A stretch of 64,000 nucleotides of DNA from Candidatus Peregrinibacteria bacterium GW2011_GWC2_39_14 (lineage in GTDB: Bacteria; Patescibacteriota; Gracilibacteria; UBA1369; UBA12463), in the NCBI GenBank assembly GCA_000993595.1, contig LBWJ01000010.1, positions 1-64,000 of the forward strand. The letters run 5' to 3'. Of this stretch, positions 59,218 to 64,000 are shown one piece after another. A model generated the notes under the pieces. It was not told where the DNA came from. It did no database searches and saw nothing but the letters and a program-made list of their open reading frames with translations. Every line of letters begins with the position of its first letter. Position 1 is the stretch's first letter. Made by a program: the position numbers and the translations under genes.

Positions 59218-60384
59218 GACAAACCAATTTTATCAATCGAAGAAGTATTAAGTCTGTTAAAAAATAAGGGTGACAAAGTTTTAACCGTCCAAATCGCACC
59301 TGCGGTTCGCGTTTCAATCGGCGAATATCTTGGCTATGAACCAGGCACAAACGTAATTAAAAATTTGATCGGCGCACTTCGCCAAATGGGTTTTGATTAT
59401 GTTTTTGATACAAATCTTGGCGCGGATATAACGATTATGGAAGAAGCAAATGAACTCGTTTATCGCCTTACAAAAAACAAAAACCTACCAATGTTTACAA
59501 CGTGTTGCCCAACCTGGTATACATACATCGAACGTCTTTATCCGGAATTAATTCCGCATCTTTCAACTGTAAAATCACCACAAGCAATTCTTGCAAGTAT
59601 TGTAAAAACTTATTTCGCAGAAAAAAATAAAATTCCTTTAGAAAGGCTTGTGCACGTCGTTATCGCCCCGTGTGAAATGAAAAAAGAAGAAGCAAAAAAA
59701 CCTGATTTATGGGTTCATAAAGATATTCCAAATCTCGATTATGTTCTAACGACAAAAGAAACCGTCGAACTTATTAATACGTTAAAAATAGACTTCAAAG
59801 CCGCGGGAGAAAATGCGCAAAACCCACAATCGCTCGAATTTGATTCCCCTCTTGGCCTTGCATCCGGCGCAGGCGCAATCTTTGGCACAACCGGCGGAGT
59901 CATGGAAGCCGCACTCCGAACCGCATATTTCTTTTTAACCGGAAAAAATCTACAAAAATTCGAAATTCAAGGAATCAGAAATACCGAATTCAAGCGCGAA
60001 GGCAAGCTAACAATCGGTGGTCACAAACTTAATATTTTAACGGTAAATTCCTTAAAAGAAATCACGCCAATCTTAAACGAACTCAAGCAAACCGGCAAAA
60101 GCAAATATCACTTTATTGAAGTTATGAACTGCCCAAAAGGTTGCATCGGTGGCACAGGTCAATGGACAAATGATCAAGAAATTCTCGCAAAACGCAGAAA
60201 CGCACTATTTGCATACGACAAAGAACACAAATACCGCACTTCTCATGATAATGAATTTGTAAAACAACTTTATAAAGAATATTTTGGAAAGCTTGGTAGT
60301 AAAAAAGCCCACGAAATTCTCCACGCAAAGTATATTGATCGTAGCGAAGAAGAATCGGAAAATTTTACTTGCCAGTGGCCGTAG
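59218..60384 (+). pseudogene. [FeFe]-hydrogenase H-cluster domain, start lost or non-canonical
   Basis: The 388 codons encode an H-domain-only [FeFe]-hydrogenase: QIAPAVRVSIG, FDTNLGADITIMEEANE, L1 TTCCPTW, L2 APCEMKKEE and L3 VMNCPKGCIGGTGQ. All four H-cluster cysteine ligands and the proton-relay Cys are present. The L2 Met that usually precedes PC is Ala. No ferredoxin-like N-terminal domain is present. The only upstream in-frame ATG (59209) is followed two codons later by TAA (59215-59217), and no ATG, GTG or TTG lies before the conserved core. The TTG at 59365 would remove essential parts. Either a nonsense mutation, a rare start (CTG or ATT) or an error explains this. It overlaps the next gene tail to tail by 20 bases. 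No HydEFG genes are near. Confidence 0.75.
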
Positions 60385-60895
60385 AATTTTTGCCTTTCAT
60401 TTTAGTGTAAAGAAAAAGTGGCTTGTCCTTTTTTTCTTCTTTCCAATCAGGTAAAAAGAATGAATTACAAAGTATTTTCGTACCTGGTCGAAGCTCTTTT
60501 TCAAACTTTTTTTGAAACTTTTTCATCAAATGTGTAATCTGATAAACAATCACCAAATCATAAGGCGAAAAGTCTCTTTTCCAAAAATTTACAAAGTGAA
60601 TAAACGCCTTTCCTTGAAGACCGGCTCTTCTTATATTCCTGCGTGACATCCAAACAAGAATCGGATTTATCTCAAACCCATGCGCTTCCGCACCTGCTTT
60701 CGCAAAAGCGATAACAATCCTTCCATCGCCTGATCCAACATCAAGAATTTTCTGCCCGCGTTTCATTCCTGCAAATTTCACCATCTTCAAAACGTTTTTA
60801 TCAGTCGTCGGCAGATACGGTGCACCACTTGAAACATAGTAAAGTAAAATAAGAGTAATAATCAAAACCAGCACATTCGCCACAATTATAAGCAT
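60365..60895 (-). CDS. Membrane-anchored class I SAM-dependent methyltransferase
   Basis: The 176-residue protein has one N-terminal membrane helix (MLIIVANVLVLIITLILLYY) and a short Rossmann methyltransferase domain with motif I ILDVGSGDGRIVIAFAKAGA, an acidic loop HGFEINPILVW and a motif IV-like YDLVIVYQITHL. The layout resembles the FAM173/ATPSCKMT lysine methyltransferases, which act at membranes. The target is unknown. Its last 20 bases overlap the hydrogenase-like gene on the other strand. Confidence 0.82.
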   Translation of the reverse strand: MLIIVANVLVLIITLILLYYVSSGAPYLPTTDKNVLKMVKFAGMKRGQKILDVGSGDGRIVIAFAKAGAEAHGFEINPILVWMSRRNIRRAGLQGKAFIHFVNFWKRDFSPYDLVIVYQITHLMKKFQKKFEKELRPGTKILCNSFFLPDWKEEKKDKPLFLYTKMKGKNSTATGK

Positions 60896-60913
60896 TTTAT
60901 TTTGTTTTATTAA

Positions 60914-62032
60914 TTAATATTTTTTACACGCCAATTGTCCACAAGCCGCATCTATATCAGTCCCAAATCGAAATCTTTCCGTCACCGTAACGCCTTTACT
61001 CACCAAAAAATCCTTAAAAATTTTTATATGATTTCCGGAAGAGGGTTTAAAAACTCCGGTCGGATTATAATTTATCAAATTCACAAAATACAAAGGTCGC
61101 GCCATTAATTTTGCAAGTTTAATCGCACATTCTTCCGTATCATTCACTCCACTCAACATAATATATTCAAACATCACTCGCCTATTTGTTTTTTTAACAT
61201 AATAATTAACGGCATCCAGAAGCTCATTAATAGTATATTTCCGAGCGATTGGCATTAATTTTTTTCGAAGTTCGTCATCCGGCGCGTGAAAAGAAATTGC
61301 CAAATTAACCTGCATTTTTTCATCAGCAAATTTCTTTATATTCTCAACAATTCCAGCCGTCGAAATCGAAATATGCCTTATCGCAAGACCAAAAGCATTT
61401 TGATCATTCAATAATTTCACAGCCGCAAGAACGTTATCGTAATTTAAAAGTGGCTCACCCATGCCCATAAAAACAATATTTCTGATTTTCGCGCCTTCTT
61501 TTTTTAAAAGTCTCGCCCAAAAAATAACCTGTTCCAAAATTTCATAAGTGGTTAAATCACGCGTAAATCCCAACTTGCCGGTTGCACAAAATTCACACGC
61601 AAGCGGACATCCAACTTGCGAAGAAACACAAACTGTATTACGTCCTTTTAGGCTTTCCTTGACGCTCCCTTCGGTCGCGCCGGAATTTTCGGTCGCGCCT
61701 TCATCTTCAAAATCAAAATCATCGCCATTTTCTTGCACTTTTAAAACCCCCTGCCCTCCGGTTCCATGCCCATGTCGCATCAAAACCGTTTCAACTTTCG
61801 CACCATCCGCAAGCGTTATCAAAGCCTTTTCAGATCTTCCATCTTTTGAAATATTCATTTGCGCAGTAATGCTTAAATCGCACCTATCAGCCAAAACATC
61901 ACGCAAGCTTAAAGAAAGATTTGTAACCTCATGCCAAGTTTCTTTAAATTCTTGAAAAAGCGCTTTTTTAACCTGATTCATTCGAAACGCAGGCTCGTTT
62001 TTCAAAATTTCATTTAATGCACTCAAATTCAT
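60914..62032 (-). CDS. rlmN: 23S rRNA/tRNA adenine-C2 methyltransferase RlmN
   Basis: This radical-SAM enzyme methylates A2503 of 23S rRNA and A37 of some tRNAs. It has CVSSQVGCPLACEFCATGKL (CxxxCxxC cluster motif), GMGEPLLNYDNV, SISTAGIVENI and the C-terminal GTDIDAACGQL with the catalytic Cys. At 372 residues it has normal length but carries an acidic insert before the cluster motif (about residues 110-130). It lies 18 bases upstream of the membrane methyltransferase gene, probably in one transcript. Confidence 0.96.
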   Translation of the reverse strand: MNLSALNEILKNEPAFRMNQVKKALFQEFKETWHEVTNLSLSLRDVLADRCDLSITAQMNISKDGRSEKALITLADGAKVETVLMRHGHGTGGQGVLKVQENGDDFDFEDEGATENSGATEGSVKESLKGRNTVCVSSQVGCPLACEFCATGKLGFTRDLTTYEILEQVIFWARLLKKEGAKIRNIVFMGMGEPLLNYDNVLAAVKLLNDQNAFGLAIRHISISTAGIVENIKKFADEKMQVNLAISFHAPDDELRKKLMPIARKYTINELLDAVNYYVKKTNRRVMFEYIMLSGVNDTEECAIKLAKLMARPLYFVNLINYNPTGVFKPSSGNHIKIFKDFLVSKGVTVTERFRFGTDIDAACGQLACKKY

Positions 62033-62054
62033 AATTGTATATTATAATAAAAGC

Positions 62055-62492
62055 ATGAAAATAACGAGCTCGGCATTTGAACACAACAAACCAATTCCCG
62101 AGAAATACACATGCAAAGGCGAAGGCATTAATCCTCCACTCACAATTTCAGATACACCAGCAAATACTCAAAGTCTCGTTTTAATCATTGATGACCCGGA
62201 CGCCCCAATCGGCTTATGGACGCACTGGACAGCCTGGAACATTGATCCAAAAACCACGGAAATAAAAGAAAATTCAACCCCCACAGGCGCAATCGAAGGC
62301 ATAACGAGCGCCAAAACAAACGGCTGGCATCCACCATGCCCACCATCCGGCGCTCACAGATATTTTTTCAAAATTTTCGCACTGGATACGCGCCTCAATC
62401 TTCCGACATCAACAAATCCCGACCAATTAAAATCCGCAATGCAAAGCCACGTTCTCGCTCAAGCAGAACTCATCGGCTTATTTTCGCATTAA
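62055..62492 (+). CDS. PEBP family protein (YbhB/YbcL type)
   Basis: The 145-residue protein matches phosphatidylethanolamine-binding/Raf-kinase-inhibitor-like proteins: SSAFEHNKPIPEKYTCKGEG, DDPDAPIGLWTHWTAWNID (ligand pocket with DPD and HW) and HPPCPPSGAHRYFFKIFALD. It has no signal peptide, so it should be cytosolic. Bacterial members have no settled function. Its stop codon directly abuts the stop codon of the convergent methyltransferase gene. Confidence 0.93.
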   Translation: MKITSSAFEHNKPIPEKYTCKGEGINPPLTISDTPANTQSLVLIIDDPDAPIGLWTHWTAWNIDPKTTEIKENSTPTGAIEGITSAKTNGWHPPCPPSGAHRYFFKIFALDTRLNLPTSTNPDQLKSAMQSHVLAQAELIGLFSH

Positions 62493-63140
62493 TTATTTCC
62501 TCGCTCTTATAATCTGATTTATCCAAACCTCCCCGTTATATACGAACTTCTCTTCTTCAAGCCTGAAAAACGCACTATCAAGTGCCTCCTTCACCTGTTC
62601 CGGAATATGATAATAGGACTCGATGCAAATTTCTCCATGATGTTTTATTTTTAATTTCGGTGCCTTTCTTTGATTAACATTTGTAAAAATAAAAATCCCA
62701 CCGGTCTTTAAAACTCGATAGCATTCTTCAAAAAATGCGTCCAATTTTTTCATATGTACAATCACAAACGGCGCAATCACAACATCAAATTTTCCGCTTT
62801 CAAAAGGCATTTTTCGCACATCCCCTTTAACTACTTCAACACCAGAATTTTTCTTACGCACAATTTCAATCATCTTCTCGGAAATATCAATCGCCGTAAT
62901 ATTTGCCTCAAGATTTTTAAGCCTACTAATAATACGTCCGCTCCCGCACCCGGCATCAAGCAGGTTTTTACCTTTTAAAAACCCCGTATCACCAAGTCCG
63001 TTAATCATTTCCATCAAAACACCCTCTTCAAATTCATCTAAAGATTGATAGCTTTTCGCAGTTGCATATTCTTCCGCATACAAATCATACCCCTCTTCAG
63101 GTGCATACAGCTTCGAACGCAATTTGGATTTATAACTCAT
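62493..63140 (-). CDS. SAM-dependent methyltransferase (UbiE/type 11 fold)
   Basis: The 215-residue protein is a class I methyltransferase: motif I LLDAGCGSGRIISRL, the acidic end of strand 2 ITAIDISEKMIEI, motif III region VKGDVRKMPFESGKFDVVIA and CYRVLKTGGIFIFTNV. It resembles the methyltransferase-11 group that modifies small molecules, quinones or sugars. No substrate can be assigned. The genes at 60365 and 60914 also encode methyl-transfer enzymes, but no operon links them. Confidence 0.88.
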   Translation of the reverse strand: MSYKSKLRSKLYAPEEGYDLYAEEYATAKSYQSLDEFEEGVLMEMINGLGDTGFLKGKNLLDAGCGSGRIISRLKNLEANITAIDISEKMIEIVRKKNSGVEVVKGDVRKMPFESGKFDVVIAPFVIVHMKKLDAFFEECYRVLKTGGIFIFTNVNQRKAPKLKIKHHGEICIESYYHIPEQVKEALDSAFFRLEEEKFVYNGEVWINQIIRARK

Positions 63141-63156
63141 GCAAATATTCTACACC

Positions 63157-63432
63157 TTAATCGCGAAGCCCGCTTCTTCCACTATAAAGAGGTTGTAATC
63201 CCAGCGTTCTTTTTGCTCCTTTTTGGACCCTACCGGAAATATGAGAAGTTCGTTCTCTAGGTGGAATAGCACTAAAACTGCCATCTAAAACGCTCGCAAC
63301 CCGCTTAAGACAATTCTTACACGTTAAACCAACACAAGTATGTACGGAATCAGCTTGTTTTTTTTCAACCGCTTTCAAGCTGCCAGGACTTAGAACTCCT
63401 TAATTACAAACCACGCATCCTAAAGTTTTCAT
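63157..63432 (-). pseudogene. Small cysteine-motif protein interrupted by an in-frame TAA
   Basis: From ATG at 63432 the frame reads MKTLGCVVCN, then TAA (63400-63402), then continues in the same frame GVLSPGSLKAVEKKQADSVH...CVGLTCKNCLKRV to a stop at 63157. CxxC appears before the stop and again after it (LTCKNC), which would make a plausible four-Cys zinc protein of 91 residues. Without readthrough, the second part could start at TTG (63378) behind a distant AAGGAG. The rest of the 63141-63522 gap holds a TATAAT at about 63450 and nothing else. Confidence 0.4.
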
Positions 63433-63522
63433 ATAATGATTTATTTTAATTATAAGAAATCATCTTAACGCTTAAACTGCGCTTTAGTCAACTTTTTAAC
63501 TATTATGTTAAAATACAACCAT

Positions 63523-64000
63523 GTACCCTGTAGTAACCTTAAAACCCCGCAAAGAAACCAACGTAATTTTCCGCCATCCTTGGGTTTTTTCCGGCGCTAT
63601 TGAAAAAATTGATGAAACCATCACAAACGGCGCGCTTGTTTATATCAAAAACGCCAACGGTAGCATAATAGGCACGGGAACATATTCTGAAAATTCCATG
63701 ATCGCTGTGCGAATTTTTGATTTCAATCAGACTGAAATAAATCTCGATTGGATTAAAAATCAAATAACAATAGCAAACGAAAAACGCATACTTCTTGGGT
63801 ATGGCCCAAAAACAGAAACAACAGGATATCGGCTTATCTTCGGCGAATCTGACAATATGCCCGGGCTCGTTATCGACCGCTATGGCAATGTTTTTGTTCT
63901 TCAAATTTCAACGCCCGGCACAGAAAATTTACGCGACTTAATCAAGCAAGCACTTATTGATTTATATAATCCAGAAGCCATAATTGAAAAATCAGGAATG
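63523..64000 (+). CDS. RlmI/RlmK-type rRNA large-subunit methyltransferase, 5' part
   Basis: The gene runs off the window after 159 codons. It starts MYPVVTLKPRKETNVIFRHP with WVFSGAI, the PUA domain signature of RlmI (23S rRNA m5C1962 methyltransferase) and relatives. It then shows the central domain motif FGESDNMPGLVIDRYG. The SAM-binding catalytic domain lies beyond the edge. The ATG at 63523 follows an AT-rich promoter region (TAAAAT near 63511). Confidence 0.9.

Noticed and set aside
63539..63904. Open frame on the minus strand opposite the RlmI-like gene
   Set aside because: The plus strand encodes clear RlmI motifs over the same bases. The minus frame has no support.
1..64000. TGA-to-glycine recoding (Gracilibacteria/Absconditabacteria code)
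   Set aside because: Genes remain intact under the standard code and TGA serves as a stop in ATGA overlaps such as 43102-43105 and 45071-45074.

Overview
The window is a gene-dense, AT-rich bacterial chromosome segment. It reads with the standard genetic code: TGA is a working stop, for example in the ATGA overlaps near 43102 and 45071, so it is not one of the TGA=Gly lineages. Several traits point to a member of the Candidate Phyla Radiation (Patescibacteria): few clear Shine-Dalgarno sites, many overlapping genes, a split transketolase, a group I intron inside a tRNA, NYN-domain paralogues, a cysteine-repeat protein of a kind common in that group, NadM-type NAD synthesis, and many lineage-specific membrane or low-complexity proteins. 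A Peregrinibacteria-like lineage is possible but only a guess.

Layout. 1-5.8 kb: small membrane protein, metallophosphoesterase, DEDDh exonuclease with an apparently ATPase-dead DinG-like partner, uvrB. 5.8-9 kb: inositol-phosphatase family, DUF2000, M24 protein, an NYN gene with a convergent small RNA, GNAT, tRNA-Arg(GCG). 9-18 kb (mostly minus): Cys-repeat protein, alanine dehydrogenase, an RSH-like HD/TGS protein, then a pentose-phosphate/PRPP block (split transketolase, prs, rpiB, rpe). 18-24.3 kb: single-TM protein, ndk, two lineage-specific Ala-rich/coiled-coil proteins. 24.4-31 kb: AbrB/RelE toxin-antitoxin, M16 peptidase, PBP2, ACT-like protein, transglutaminase-like protein, tRNA-Trp, rpmG. 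31-38.4 kb: lipoprotein, tRNA-Ser, guanine deaminase, site-2 protease, candidate ncRNA, HigBA-type TA, DUF3467, intron-bearing tRNA-Thr, DedA-PAP2 fusion, GerMN, queuosine-precursor transporter, second tRNA-Ser. 38.4-46.7 kb: unknown protein, cytochrome-b5-like lipoprotein plus small membrane partner, acidic unknown, then smpB-nadE-nadM-pgm-glycosyltransferase. 46.7-57 kb: topA, PadR-like regulator, HU, pheST with a duplicated tRNA-binding domain, PBP1A, tRNA-Pro. 57-64 kb: second NYN/small-RNA locus, unknowns, an [FeFe]-hydrogenase H-domain gene with an in-frame stop, methyltransferases, rlmN, PEBP, an interrupted small Cys protein and the 5' part of an RlmI-like gene.

The intergenic DNA is the most unusual part. 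(1) Two NYN nuclease genes each face a promoter-driven RNA of about 60 nt that shares a 17-nt identical 5' segment and a terminator-like stem overlapping the NYN 3' end. (2) Two 150-bp cruciform elements share an architecture with compensatory stem changes and identical-type loops. (3) tRNA genes are followed by structured tails with covarying hairpins. (4) Six promoters of mostly lineage-specific genes share a TCC motif at the predicted start site. (5) A 66-bp AT-rich repeat accompanies both tRNA-Ser genes. No CRISPR array, transposase, rRNA or replication origin was seen.
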